Of a DNA stretch of 64,000 bases, positions 51,997-61,053 are shown piece after piece. A program made the translations under genes and the position numbers. The DNA is from an uncultured Phascolarctobacterium sp. (GTDB taxonomy: Bacteria > Bacillota > Negativicutes > Acidaminococcales > Acidaminococcaceae), in contig NZ_CAKPTG010000015.1 of the NCBI RefSeq assembly GCF_934190775.1, positions 1-64,000 of the forward strand, read 5' to 3'. A model generated the notes under the pieces. The model searched no databases and had not been told where the DNA came from. It saw only the letters and a program-made list of their open reading frames with translations. Position 1 is the first letter of the stretch; the number at the start of each line of letters is the position of its first letter.

Positions 51997-52011
51997 CTGC
52001 TCAATATTAAT

Positions 52012-52893
52012 TTATTGATTGTTGTTGCGAAACAATTTCCAGTAAAATAAAAGTGTACGGTAATTATGTTCGTGGTCTATACCAATGACAAAGAAGTTTA
52101 AGGTGATTTCACTCTGACCGGCTACGCATATACTGATCCTTTCGTGATTATCATGGTTGATGCAAATAATTGGTTTATAAGCTTCAATTTTTTCGATTTG
52201 TTTCCAGGATATTGTTCGTGGTATCTTTAGCGGCTCAAGAAAGCTCCATCTGATTTTATAATTTTGCTGCAAGCCGTTTTTATCAATACTAACAATAGGC
52301 GTATGCTTTTTTATGGACATTTTAGCAAAATACATATGACGGATATAACAGATTGTTAAACCGGCACCTATTAAAAAGTGAGGAACAGCAAAAAATATGC
52401 CATAGTATAAAAAATAAATGGCAATAAACATGAATATCGTAGCAAATATCAGGTTGAAATAATCGCTTAAATTACAATTGTAGAAGTAACTTTGACGAAA
52501 ATCGCTCTGTAAAAAATATTTACTGTCATTATAATTATGCTTAAGGATAAATGCGTTGGCTGTTGCTTCTTCATTGGCATTACGGCTTTTGGTAACAACT
52601 ATAAAACTATCGCCTTGAGCAGCAGTGTTTATTATGCGTAAATCGTAGGCTGCTTGCATGAAAATTTGTCTGAAGCTGTTAAAGGTTTCGATGCTGTCAA
52701 CATGGACAGGGTTTATAGCAAAGCAAATTTTTTCAGGTGTAATGCCACCTCTTTGCATTGAATTTACAAAATTTTGGATGTCTGTGGTATTGTTGGCAAC
52801 AATAATGTCATGGCGAATGAAAAGTTTGTTGTCTTCGCCAAGTATAACGATGATGCTTTGTGTTTCTTCTATTTTTATACCGCCGTAGAGCAT
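52012..52893 (-). CDS. Membrane protein with two central helices, unknown
   Basis: 293 residues. An N-terminal soluble part of about 145 residues is followed by two hydrophobic segments (LIFATIFMFIAIYFLYYGIFF and FLIGAGLTICYI) and a C-terminal PH-like soluble part (VSIDKNGLQQNYKIRWSFLEPLKIP, SWKQIEKIEAY), a pattern seen in bacterial YcxB/PH-like membrane proteins. No firm family. AT-rich. The promoter segment upstream is one of two near-identical copies. Confidence 0.7.
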   Translation of the reverse strand: MLYGGIKIEETQSIIVILGEDNKLFIRHDIIVANNTTDIQNFVNSMQRGGITPEKICFAINPVHVDSIETFNSFRQIFMQAAYDLRIINTAAQGDSFIVVTKSRNANEEATANAFILKHNYNDSKYFLQSDFRQSYFYNCNLSDYFNLIFATIFMFIAIYFLYYGIFFAVPHFLIGAGLTICYIRHMYFAKMSIKKHTPIVSIDKNGLQQNYKIRWSFLEPLKIPRTISWKQIEKIEAYKPIICINHDNHERISICVAGQSEITLNFFVIGIDHEHNYRTLLFYWKLFRNNNQ

Positions 52894-52922
52894 GAGGGCA
52901 CCTTCTTTGCTTTAGATGATAT

Positions 52923-53060
52923 AAGTATAGCATTTCTTTATAGTGATATAAAGTTACCTATAAGATATACAGACAAATTTTTTTGCATATAAAAATCTGC
53001 CCGGCTTAATTTTTTAAGGCTCCCCGTCTGAACGGCACGTTCAGGAGGGGAGCCTTTTTA
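52923..53060. repeat. 138-bp direct repeat, copy 1
   Basis: From AAGTATAGCATTTCTTTATAG to GAGGGGAGC, this segment is about 95% identical by eye to 54206-54343. It contains a minus-strand TATACT -10-like element and, at its other end, a terminator hairpin GGCTCCCC/GGGGAGCC (53018-53054) with TGAACG/CGTTCA. Each copy thus links a terminator for the upstream gene to a promoter for the downstream one. Confidence 0.85.
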
Positions 53061-53068
53061 TCTTTAGC

Positions 53069-54175
53069 TTACTGATTAAATCTGATAGACTTGGCAGATT
53101 TTACTACTGCAGCCTTCTGTCGTTTGGCATCATCAAACGGATATTGATAGTCAAAGGAAATAAATTTACCATCCCTTACGAAGATATAATCCATCTCCGT
53201 GGAATTGGATAAATCAAAGCTTACATTCAAGCAATTTTCACCGCCAATAGTGATAAATTGAGCTTTGATATTTTCAAGCTTGTATTTAGGATTTTCTTTT
53301 TGCCTTGCTTCTACTTTCTTTTGTATGCGTGCAGCTTCTTTAGCAGCAAGTATTTCTTTATCTTTATCGCTAAGGTTAGCAAAAGAATTAGGATAAAAGC
53401 TTAACTCTGCTTTATCAGTAATGTTTACAATCATGGGGCTGACGAAAAAATAACCATTAGAATAGGCGAATGTGTGATGGGGATCATTTTTTATAGGCAT
53501 TAGTATACAGTTAGCTGGCGTAGTAAAGGATGCAGGATAATCTTTTAGAGTTTTTGTGGTAAAAGGACGTCTGTAAATATCATCGCTTAGAGGAGTAATT
53601 TTAACGGATTGGATTATTTTAGGGAGAAATAATTTTTCGTCAATAGGATAGATAAATCTATTTCCCACGTAGCTAAATTTATAAATACCATTTGGTGTAA
53701 TGATTATGTAATCATCAAAAATAGCTAGTTCTTTCTCAGGTAAGTAGTATGAAAAACGCATTGCCGGGTATTTGGCAATAGAGAGCAGTTCTTTGAGCAG
53801 AATCTTATAGCCTTTCTCTTCCAGGTCAGCTAGCTTTTTGTAAAAAAACTTGGTGTTCAGCGTGTTTAAATCTTTATCTTTAAGGATAAACGGGCGACAA
53901 TCAACGAGAAAAACTCTTCCATCGCCGCGAAAAGAGTATAGGATATTCTTGTTTTTACTTTGATATTCTTTGTAATCTTTTTCAGGCACTGCAAAACTGA
54001 AGCCATATTCTTCGTTTTTATAATGCTGCATACTGATATTCGTCTTATCAGGATTAATGTGGTATAGGTCTAAAATTTGTATCTTTTCTTTTTCGGTAGC
54101 AGATTCTTCTGCTTGGACGGTACTATTTAGAGCAACACAGGCCAAAAGAGCTGCGGCTAAAAATTTTTTAAGCAT
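53069..54175 (-). CDS. Exported protein with PsbP/DcrB-like repeats, unknown
   Basis: 368 residues with a clean signal peptide (LLACVALNSTVQA, cleavage about residue 22). The mature protein appears to have two lobes: NEEYGFSFAVPEKDYKEYQ...KITPLS resembles DcrB/PsbP-like domains, and the second lobe (about 200-368) includes a KDKEILAAKEAARIQKKVEARQ helix. Function unknown. The gene lies between two direct repeats and ends at the terminator in copy 1. Confidence 0.72.
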   Translation of the reverse strand: MLKKFLAAALLACVALNSTVQAEESATEKEKIQILDLYHINPDKTNISMQHYKNEEYGFSFAVPEKDYKEYQSKNKNILYSFRGDGRVFLVDCRPFILKDKDLNTLNTKFFYKKLADLEEKGYKILLKELLSIAKYPAMRFSYYLPEKELAIFDDYIIITPNGIYKFSYVGNRFIYPIDEKLFLPKIIQSVKITPLSDDIYRRPFTTKTLKDYPASFTTPANCILMPIKNDPHHTFAYSNGYFFVSPMIVNITDKAELSFYPNSFANLSDKDKEILAAKEAARIQKKVEARQKENPKYKLENIKAQFITIGGENCLNVSFDLSNSTEMDYIFVRDGKFISFDYQYPFDDAKRQKAAVVKSAKSIRFNQ

Positions 54176-54205
54176 GGTTAAGACCTCCTTGGATATTCCT
54201 GACTA

Positions 54206-54343
54206 AAGTATAGCATTTCTTTATAGTGATATAAAGCTACCTATAGGATATAAAGACAATTTTTTGGCATATAAAAATCTGCCCGGCTTAAATTTTTAAG
54301 GCTCCCCGTCTGAACGGCAACGTTCAGGAGGGGAGCATTTTTA
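54206..54343. repeat. 138-bp direct repeat, copy 2
   Basis: Same content and order as copy 1, including the CTCCCC/GGGGAG terminator hairpin (54302-54335) and the TATACT element facing the 53069-54175 gene. Differences are a handful of substitutions and one A insertion in the hairpin loop. Confidence 0.85.
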
Positions 54344-54438
54344 GATGCTACCTTGCTTACTGCTGCAGAAATTTCAACAACTTCATTAGTGATATGTTAT
54401 AATTTATATAACAGTTTGTTACAAGGATGGTGAGCAAC

Positions 54439-55674
54439 GTGAATTATCAAATTGAAGATGTTTTTAGTCCGCGTTCTTTTCCTCAAAATACATATATTTC
54501 CCGTAAGCTTGATGATGAAGAAACTGTTGATGACAGATTAAGACGTGCTTTGGCGATGAAGGGAAACCTGATTTTTGTTTCCGGTGCGTCTAAATCCGGC
54601 AAAACAGTGCTTTGCCATAAGGCCATAGCTGCTGAAAGCTACATTGCACTCAGCGGTAACCAAATAAGCACTAAAGCCGATTTTTGGAACCATATTGCGG
54701 AGCAGCTGCCGCTGTCAGACGCAGTTGTAACGACAACCGGCGGGCAGGATACTGCTGCTAAAACAGGCCAGGCGCAATTTGCTGTTAATTTTGGTGTAGC
54801 TAATATGGGAGTAAGCATCAATAAAACCAGCGGTGCTACCTTTAATCAGCAGCTGGCAATGACCAACAACAGAACAGAGCGCCAGATAATCCAGTATCTG
54901 ATTGATAATGATAAGGTATTGGTAATCGACGATTTTCATTATGTAGCGCGAGAGATGCAGATGTATATTGCACGTACCTTGAAAACAGAGCTTTTTAACG
55001 GTTTGAAGGCGGTAATCATTTCCTTACCGCATCGAAGTGATGAAGCAATTATCTGCAATCCTGATTTAATCGGCAGAACTACCTCGATTGAAATTTTGCC
55101 GTGGACTGCAGCCGAGCTAAAGGCTATTGCTGTCAAGGGCTTTAAGCTGTTGGGCATGCCGATAGGCGAGGCCGAAGAAAATCTTTTGGCGCAGGAAAGC
55201 ATTACTTCGCCACAGCTGATGCAGGAAAATTGCTTTCAGCTGGCCTTTGCAGCAATGCAGAAAAAACAGCCTATCAGCCGGGAGCTGGTGCATTTTGCCT
55301 TTAAGCAGACAGCACGAAATTACGCACATTATGAGCGCCTGGTCAAGGCGATTGTGCAGGGACCTGTGCAGGGAATTGGCAGACGTAAGCTTTATGCGCT
55401 GGAGCAGGGCAGTGTAGATATTTATCATTTGCTGTTGTTGGCGTTTAAGGCGGATCCGCCTGTTACCGAGCTGAGTATGGTTACCTTGAAGGAGAGAATC
55501 AAAGGCTTATTGCTTAGCAAAGAGCTGCTTTCCAGTACGATTATTTCTGCAACCATCAACAAAATTATTAAAATTGTTGAAGCGACAATGCCTGACCTGG
55601 ATGCGCTGGAATATAAAGCGCAGTGTCTGTATATTTTAGATCCGTTTTTGTTGTTTTATTTGAGGTGGAAGTAG
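54439..55674 (+). CDS. Stand-alone AAA/STAND-like ATPase
   Basis: 411 residues from GTG 54439; GGTGAG lies 4 nt upstream, as in neighbouring genes, whereas ATG 54427 overlaps the SD. The N-terminus IEDVFSPRSFPQNTYISR resembles a family of lone ATPases beginning with VFTPxxPA. Walker A is GASKSGKT (49-56), Walker B VLVIDDFHYV, then a sensor region and a winged-helix-like C-terminus. Several such ATPases lie in defence contexts, but none is adjacent here. Function unknown; the ATPase fold is clear. Confidence 0.75.
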   Translation: MNYQIEDVFSPRSFPQNTYISRKLDDEETVDDRLRRALAMKGNLIFVSGASKSGKTVLCHKAIAAESYIALSGNQISTKADFWNHIAEQLPLSDAVVTTTGGQDTAAKTGQAQFAVNFGVANMGVSINKTSGATFNQQLAMTNNRTERQIIQYLIDNDKVLVIDDFHYVAREMQMYIARTLKTELFNGLKAVIISLPHRSDEAIICNPDLIGRTTSIEILPWTAAELKAIAVKGFKLLGMPIGEAEENLLAQESITSPQLMQENCFQLAFAAMQKKQPISRELVHFAFKQTARNYAHYERLVKAIVQGPVQGIGRRKLYALEQGSVDIYHLLLLAFKADPPVTELSMVTLKERIKGLLLSKELLSSTIISATINKIIKIVEATMPDLDALEYKAQCLYILDPFLLFYLRWK

Positions 55675-55727
55675 CTTGCGCAAACGCTGTATAATATTCT
55701 TGTAAAGCAAATGAGGAGGTTTTTGTT

Positions 55728-56237
55728 ATGACTATGAAAAAAATCAACGCCTTTGAACAAGGCGAAGCAATTTTAAAAACTCTGTCTAAGGGTGCCTTTC
55801 TTACTACTGCTGCCGACGGCAAGCAGAACACAATGACAATCGGCTGGGGTAGTCTGGGCTTTAAGTGGGGCCTGCCGACCTTCACTGTTATGGTGCGCCA
55901 AAGCCGTTATACCAAGGAGCTGATTGACGCTAATCCGGAATTTACCGTCAGCTTCCCGGTAAAAGAAGGCTTTGCGCCGGCACTTGCTCTGTGCGGCAGC
56001 AAGTCCGGCCGTGATTTGGACAAGTTTGCAGCAGCAGGCCTGACTACGGAAGCAGGCGAGACCGTCAGCGTTCCTGTTATCAAGGGCTGCGGCCTGCATC
56101 TGGAATGCAAAATCGTGGAGCATTACACCATGACTGAGGATAAGTTCGACAAGGAGCTGGGCGAAAAATGGTATGCCAATAAGGATTGGCACACCTGCTA
56201 CACCGGTATCATTACTGCCGCTTATGTAGAGGAATAA
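55728..56237 (+). CDS. Flavin reductase family protein (flavoredoxin-like)
   Basis: 169 residues; GAGGAGG 8 nt before ATG 55728. FMN-binding split-barrel features: GAFLTTAADGKQNTMTIGWGSLGF, PTFTVMVRQSRYTKELID, FTVSFP and a CGLHLECKIVEH strand. Flavoredoxins transfer electrons via FMN. A TG-extended TATAAT -10 lies at 55690. It is monocistronic and ended by a perfect palindrome. Confidence 0.88.
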   Translation: MTMKKINAFEQGEAILKTLSKGAFLTTAADGKQNTMTIGWGSLGFKWGLPTFTVMVRQSRYTKELIDANPEFTVSFPVKEGFAPALALCGSKSGRDLDKFAAAGLTTEAGETVSVPVIKGCGLHLECKIVEHYTMTEDKFDKELGEKWYANKDWHTCYTGIITAAYVEE

Positions 56238-56261
56238 CAGGAACATACATGTTACAAACGC

Positions 56262-56293
56262 AAAAGCAGCTGCCGCATGCGGCAGCTGCTTTT
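56262..56293. terminator. Bidirectional terminator
   Basis: A perfect 32-bp palindrome with AAAAGCAGCTGCCGCA arms, and A- and T-runs at its ends, lies between the convergent flavin reductase and TetR genes. Confidence 0.88.
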
Positions 56294-56303
56294 ACTATGC
56301 ACG

Positions 56304-56975
56304 TCAACGTGCGTTGCCGCGCAAAAAGTGGTCGGTAATTATTCTTGCTGCTTCCTCGTCCGTCATATCAGCAGCAATATCATCACTTTGGTTAAAGATG
56401 CTCATAGCTACACCAAAGAAAACAAATTTGGTGGTAATCTCTGGTACAGTATCCTCTTTCAGTAGATTGTCCTGCATCGCTTTCGTAATAAGCTGAGCTA
56501 AAATATCATATTCATCATGCAGGATTTTGTGGTAACGCAGGATGCGTTCGCTCGTTTCCTCGCTCACTTTCACAGAGTTGTAGCGTGGGATAACCTTAAA
56601 ATCGTCACCGTCAGGCTCAACTCTGCAGCCATTGGTGCCACCGAGCATTTCAAAGCAGATAATCTGCCACAGAGTACTGTTGGCAACATAAAAATGCACC
56701 ATTACCTCAAAATATTTTTTGAGCTTGTCCTCAAAGCTGTCGACACTGTTGACAGCTTGGTGCAGCTTTTCTAAAAAGGGGGCATTTTTATCAGCAACCA
56801 GCTTGTAGAAAAGGTGCTCCTTATTACCGAAATATTTATAGACAGTTCCTTTGCCTACATCTGCCAGGGCGATTATTTCATCAAGTGTAGCCTTTTCATA
56901 GCCATGCTGCGAAAAAACCTCTTCCGCTGCCTGCAAAATTCTTATATCCTTAGGTAATGACGCGTCTATTGCCAC
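56304..56975 (-). CDS. TetR/AcrR family transcriptional regulator
   Basis: 223 residues from GTG 56975 (GGAGG 7 nt upstream). The N-terminal HTH is ILQAAEEVFSQHGYEKATLDEIIALADVGKGTVYKYFGNK. The C-terminal ligand domain is longer than average and includes an Asp/Gly-rich loop (CRVEPDGDDFKV). No transporter or enzyme is divergent from it, so targets are probably elsewhere besides its own promoter. Confidence 0.92.
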   Translation of the reverse strand: MAIDASLPKDIRILQAAEEVFSQHGYEKATLDEIIALADVGKGTVYKYFGNKEHLFYKLVADKNAPFLEKLHQAVNSVDSFEDKLKKYFEVMVHFYVANSTLWQIICFEMLGGTNGCRVEPDGDDFKVIPRYNSVKVSEETSERILRYHKILHDEYDILAQLITKAMQDNLLKEDTVPEITTKFVFFGVAMSIFNQSDDIAADMTDEEAARIITDHFLRGNAR

Positions 56976-56992
56976 TATGAAACCTCCAATTA

Positions 56993-57004
56993 TCCTAAAT
57001 AGGA
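56993..57004. promoter_or_regulatory. Candidate autoregulatory operator of the TetR gene
   Basis: TCCTA-AA-TAGGA is an inverted repeat between the TetR SD and a TATAAT -10 on the minus strand (57031-57036). Confidence 0.45.
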
Positions 57005-57111
57005 AATTTTTTCGTACATTTATTACATTAATTATACCTTTTTATGCGGATAATTGCTAGTGATGTTTACTTGTTTTATCATTAGGAATGCTACTTTTCC
57101 CGGAAAAATAA

Positions 57112-57270
57112 AAAACCCGCTCGCCGCGGGCGTTTTTATTTCGCGTAACTGCTGTCCGGCCCCTCAGCCGTCAGTGCTTTGTGCTTTTAGCATTTCCAAA
57201 AGTCCCCTCAATTGGCCGCTTCCACGAACCACCTTGTCTGTTTTTACGGTGGCGATACGTTACGCGATTA
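57112..57270 (-). ncRNA. Candidate structured small RNA downstream of purC
   Basis: A TATAAT -10 on the minus strand (57277-57282) predicts a start near 57270, and a strong terminator (GCCCGC/GCGGGC-like stem, then TTTTTT, 57112-57132) ends the transcript at about 160 nt. CGCGTAA (57260-57266) can pair with TTACGCG (57142-57148) to close the molecule. A CCACC/GGTGG hairpin and CGGCC/GGCCG stem lie inside. The 5' AGTGCTT can alternatively pair with AAGCACT. No ORF fits. It has 6S-like size and a long closing stem, but identity is unproven. Confidence 0.4.
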
Positions 57271-57336
57271 AGCACTATTATATTTACGGATTCTCTTACA
57301 CTAATATATAGTATGTGCAGTGCTCGGAGAAACAAA

Positions 57337-57387
57337 AAACAACAACGGAAATAGACAGCTTGCGCTGTTGCAACTCCGTTGTTGTTT
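57337..57387 (-). terminator. Terminator of purC
   Basis: AAACAACAACGGA (57337-57349) and its perfect complement (57375-57387) form a 13-bp stem around an ACAGC/GCTGT hairpin, followed on the minus strand by TTTTTTG. Confidence 0.85.
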
Positions 57388-57507
57388 ATGGTGAAATTAT
57401 ACAACCAATGTCCATGGTTGTAAACAATTTTTTTGTAAAGAGCGTTAAATTTTTCCTGAGCCTGTTGCTACTGCAACAAAAGTTACAGTTTTAAAGCATT
57501 TTCAGAA

Positions 57508-58383
57508 TTAAAAGTCAAACTTTTGACCTGTCAGCAGTTCATATGCTTCGATATATTTGCCGATGGTTTTGTCGATAACATCCTGCGGCAGCTCGTAGCC
57601 TGCATCCGGATTAGCGCTCAGCCAATCGCGGACAAACTGCTTGTCATAGGAGGGTTGGCTCTGACCAACCTTGTAGCCTTCCAGCGGCCAGAAGCGGGAG
57701 CAGTCCGGGGTAATCATTTCGTCACCCAGTACAACCTCGCCGTTCTCGTCCAGACCAAATTCAAATTTGGTATCAGCAATGATGATGCCGCGCTCCAGAG
57801 CATAGGCAGCGCATTTTTTGTAGATAGCGATAGTGTAGTCACGCAGCTTCAGAGCATATTCCTTGCCACGGCCCGGATACAGTTTTTCCAGGATTTCGAT
57901 GCTTTGCTCTACGCTGATGTTTTCGTCATGGTCACCGATTTCAGCCTTGGTGCTGGGAGTGAAGATGGGCTCAGCCAGCTTTTGGGATTCCTGCAGGCCT
58001 TCGGGCAGCTTAATTCCGCAGATTTCGCCGGTTTTCTTGTAGCTTTCCCAGCCGCTGCCGGTGATGTAGCCGCGAACGATGCATTCGATAGGCAGCATGT
58101 TCAGCTTTTGGCATTTCATGCTGTTGCCGGTGAATTCGGGTTTCTGGAAGAATTCCGGCATATCTTTGGTATCAACGGAAATCATATGGTTAGGAACGAT
58201 GTCTTTGGTCAGATCAAACCAGAATTTGGAGATCTGAGTCAGCACAGTGCCTTTTTTCACAATCATGTTTTTCAGAATATGGTCAAATGCGGAAATACGG
58301 TCAGTGGCAACCATAATAATGCTGTCACCAACATCATACATCTCACGGACCTTGCCGGATTTAAACGGTTTGTACTCTTGCAT
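57508..58383 (-). CDS. purC: Phosphoribosylaminoimidazole-succinocarboxamide synthase
   Basis: 291 residues, the longer SAICAR synthetase form. GKVREMYDVGDSIIMVATDRISAFD, ECIVRGYITGSGW, FTPSTKAEIGDHDENIS and IIIADTKFEFGLDENGEVVLGDE are diagnostic. It catalyses step 8 of IMP synthesis. AGGAGG precedes the ATG. No other pur genes are adjacent and no purine riboswitch is seen in the 150-bp upstream spacer. Confidence 0.97.
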   Translation of the reverse strand: MQEYKPFKSGKVREMYDVGDSIIMVATDRISAFDHILKNMIVKKGTVLTQISKFWFDLTKDIVPNHMISVDTKDMPEFFQKPEFTGNSMKCQKLNMLPIECIVRGYITGSGWESYKKTGEICGIKLPEGLQESQKLAEPIFTPSTKAEIGDHDENISVEQSIEILEKLYPGRGKEYALKLRDYTIAIYKKCAAYALERGIIIADTKFEFGLDENGEVVLGDEMITPDCSRFWPLEGYKVGQSQPSYDKQFVRDWLSANPDAGYELPQDVIDKTIGKYIEAYELLTGQKFDF

Positions 58384-58537
58384 TTTAATGCCTCCTAAAA
58401 ATTTCTCAACAAGTAAATGCAGGCTCAGTGCCGGAATTTCTTGTCAGTGTTAACTTTGTTATATTTTATGGTAATATCATAGCACAGTCAGAGGAAAAAG
58501 TCGAACATTTTTCATGTTTTAACAAATATTTTTCGGA

Positions 58538-59374
58538 TTATTTCACGTCCTGCGGTAAAAGGCCGTCCAAACGCAGCATATCAGTGGTAACAAAAGGCTG
58601 GCCCAAAAGTCTTCCCGGAACGAAGCTGCCGTGGCAGTCACTGCCGCCGCTGATTAAGAGGCCGTGCTTTTTACAATGCTGCAACAGGCGCTGCGTGCCT
58701 TCTTCCGAATGGTTGGAGTGGTAGCACTCAAAGCCGTCGAATTTTTCCGTCCGCAGGATGTCGAGCACGCGCTCCAGGCCTGGCCCATGAAAGCCGCTGG
58801 CGGCATGCGCGCACAGCGCTGCGCCGCCGGCAGCGTGAATCTCTGCGATTACCTCGCTGATGGCAGGGAACTGCGGAAAGCCCAGGTCATGCTCCGGCGT
58901 AAAGATGCGCTTAAAGAAATCGCTCACACCGGTGCAAAGTCCCTTGTCAATCAAATAGGCGAGGGCACGCCAGCCACCGCGACGTCTGTCATATGTATAA
59001 CGGGCAAATTCCGCCTCGTCAACAGGCCAGCCGTCGCGCGCCAGCAGGTGAATGCTGTCTACGTCCTTCTGCTCCAGCAATGCTTCGTTGTGCTGCATCA
59101 GCTCCAACAGCGGTTTATTATGGATATCAATGCCATAGCCCAGAATATGAAACGACAAATCCTCCTTGGTGGAGCAGATTTCCGCCGCCGGAAGCAGTGT
59201 GATGCCTGCTGCCAGCGCCAACTTCATCGCTTCCGCTACGTTGGCTACGCTGTCATGGTCAGTTACGGCAATCAGCCCCAGCTGCTGCTTTTGTGCTTCG
59301 GCAATCAGCTCCGCCGGTGTCCAGGTGCCGTCCGAGGCCGTAGTATGGATATGTAAATCAGCTCTTACTGACAT
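58538..59374 (-). CDS. PHP-domain metal-dependent phosphoesterase
   Basis: 278 residues. PHP motifs are ADLHIHTTASDGTWTP, IAVTDHDS, the AEICS segment, ALCAHAASG and GGSDCHG. The closest functional group is YciV/RNase AM (3',5'-nucleoside bisphosphate phosphatase, 5' exonuclease on short RNAs). AAGGGAG precedes the ATG. It is upstream of purC on the same strand with a 154-bp gap and may be separately transcribed. Confidence 0.9.
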   Translation of the reverse strand: MSVRADLHIHTTASDGTWTPAELIAEAQKQQLGLIAVTDHDSVANVAEAMKLALAAGITLLPAAEICSTKEDLSFHILGYGIDIHNKPLLELMQHNEALLEQKDVDSIHLLARDGWPVDEAEFARYTYDRRRGGWRALAYLIDKGLCTGVSDFFKRIFTPEHDLGFPQFPAISEVIAEIHAAGGAALCAHAASGFHGPGLERVLDILRTEKFDGFECYHSNHSEEGTQRLLQHCKKHGLLISGGSDCHGSFVPGRLLGQPFVTTDMLRLDGLLPQDVK

Positions 59375-59613
59375 GTAAGCAGCTCCCTTCTATTAAATTC
59401 TGCTGTAAAAAAGCAGAAACAGAGTAAAATTTTTATATTTATAGCATAGTTTATAATCATATGCATGTCAACTGCCGGTAAAGATATTCTCTCATTGCAC
59501 AATAGTACGCAAAAATTTTTTCTGGACTGTGCACTTTTGTAACAAGCTTAACACTTACTTATATTTTAAGGGTAATAGTCCCTATTATGAGTACGGATAA
59601 ATTAGAAGTCCAC

Positions 59614-59669
59614 TCTACAAATACAATGCTCATTGTAGACTTGACATTATTTAACTTATGTTATATACT
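59614..59669 (+). promoter_or_regulatory. sstT promoter with adjacent inverted repeat
   Basis: TTGACA (59641-59646) and TATACT (59664-59669) are 17 bases apart. Immediately upstream, TCTACAA (59614-59620) and TTGTAGA (59633-59639) form an inverted repeat with a 12-nt spacer, a candidate operator abutting the -35. The rest of 59375-59613 is AT-rich with no gene seen. Confidence 0.65.
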
Positions 59670-59714
59670 ATGAACACCGTTATATAAGGGAGTATAAATT
59701 AGGGGGAGTTCATT

Positions 59715-60971
59715 ATGTTTAGAAAATTTGCTGCGATTATCAATGAAGTCGCACTCATCAAGCAAATTGCCGTTGGTCTTGTCATCGGCATTCTGCTGGC
59801 ACTTTATGTACCGCAAGCGGTACCTGTTGTTACCATCTTCGGTGACCTGTTTGTAAAAGCATTAAAGGGCGTTGCTCCGGTGCTGGTTTTCTTCTTGGTT
59901 ATGAACGCTATGGCTAAAAAGAAAAGCGGCGGCGAAGCAAATATGAAGCCTATTATCGGCTTATATGTTATCGGCACCTTCTTTGCATCCTTAGTTGGTG
60001 TAAGCCTGTCCTTCCTGGCACCTACCACTCTGCACCTGCAGGTTGCAGATGCTAAGCTCAACCCGCCTAGCGGCATCGTTGAGGTTCTGCATAACCTGAT
60101 TCTGAGTGTTGTAGATAACCCGATTGCTGCTCTGCTGAACGCTAACTACATCGGCATTCTGGCATGGGCTGTAGTATTCGGCTTGGCTATGAACCTGGCT
60201 GCTAACGAAACTACCAAAAATGCTTTGGACGATGTTGCGAAGGCAATCACTCTGGTTGTTAAATGGGTTATCCATTTCGCTCCTCTGGGCATCATGGGCC
60301 TGGTAGCAACCTCCATCAGCGACAGCGGTCTGTCCGCTATTTCCAGCTATGTACATCTGCTGGCAGTACTCATCAGCTCCTACTTCCTGGTAGCGCTTGT
60401 TATGAACCCGTTGATCGTTTACTTCAACATCCGTCGCAATCCGTATCCGCTGGTTTGGGCAACCATCCGCGAATCCGGCGTGTACGCTTTCTTTACCCGC
60501 AGCTCCGCTGCTAACATTCCGGTTAACATGGCACTGTGCAAACGCCTGGGCCTGAATCCTGATACCTACGCAATTTCCATTCCGTTAGGCGCAACCATCA
60601 ACATGGCCGGTGCTTCCATCACCATTTCCGTACTGGCGCTTGCTGCTGCCAATACTCTGGGCATTCATGTTGATATGCCGACAGCTCTCTTGCTGTGCAT
60701 CGTTTCTACCGTTGGTGCCTGCGGTGCTTCCGGTGTTGCCGGCGGCTCCCTGCTGCTGATTCCGGTTGCCTGCGCTTCCTTTGGTATCAGCAATGATATC
60801 GCTATGCAGGTTGTAGGCGTTGGCTTCATCATCTCCGTACTGGAGGATGCTTGCGAAACTGCGCTCAACAGCTCCAGTGACGTTCTCTTTACCGCAACTG
60901 CCGAATTTGCAGAGCGCGCTAAGGAAGGCACTCTGAAGTCCGAAGACCTGGTTCCGAAAGACAACATTTAA
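59715..60971 (+). CDS. sstT: Serine/threonine:sodium symporter SstT
   Basis: 418 residues, DAACS family. Hairpin and substrate regions: FFTRSSAANIPVNMALCKRLGL, GATINMAGASITISVLALAAANTLGI and GACGASGVAGGSLLLIPVACASFGI. About eight helices plus two re-entrant loops. It imports serine and threonine with Na+. GGGGGAG precedes the ATG. Monocistronic. Confidence 0.95.
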   Translation: MFRKFAAIINEVALIKQIAVGLVIGILLALYVPQAVPVVTIFGDLFVKALKGVAPVLVFFLVMNAMAKKKSGGEANMKPIIGLYVIGTFFASLVGVSLSFLAPTTLHLQVADAKLNPPSGIVEVLHNLILSVVDNPIAALLNANYIGILAWAVVFGLAMNLAANETTKNALDDVAKAITLVVKWVIHFAPLGIMGLVATSISDSGLSAISSYVHLLAVLISSYFLVALVMNPLIVYFNIRRNPYPLVWATIRESGVYAFFTRSSAANIPVNMALCKRLGLNPDTYAISIPLGATINMAGASITISVLALAAANTLGIHVDMPTALLLCIVSTVGACGASGVAGGSLLLIPVACASFGISNDIAMQVVGVGFIISVLEDACETALNSSSDVLFTATAEFAERAKEGTLKSEDLVPKDNI

Positions 60972-60989
60972 TTTAAAATAACAACAAAA

Positions 60990-61022
60990 CGGCCGCCGAA
61001 GCTTGTGCTCCGGCGGCTGTTT
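60990..61022. terminator. Terminator between sstT and hsp20
   Basis: GCCGCCGAAGC (from 60992) pairs with GCTCCGGCGGC (to 61017, one mismatch), with T-runs on both strands, between convergent genes. Confidence 0.8.
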
Positions 61023-61053
61023 CATTTTGAAAGGATGATGTGGTTTTTATGTA

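Noticed and set aside
57112..57270. Firm identification as 6S RNA
   Set aside because: Size and long closing stem fit, but I could not recognise the conserved central bubble sequences, so it is left unnamed.
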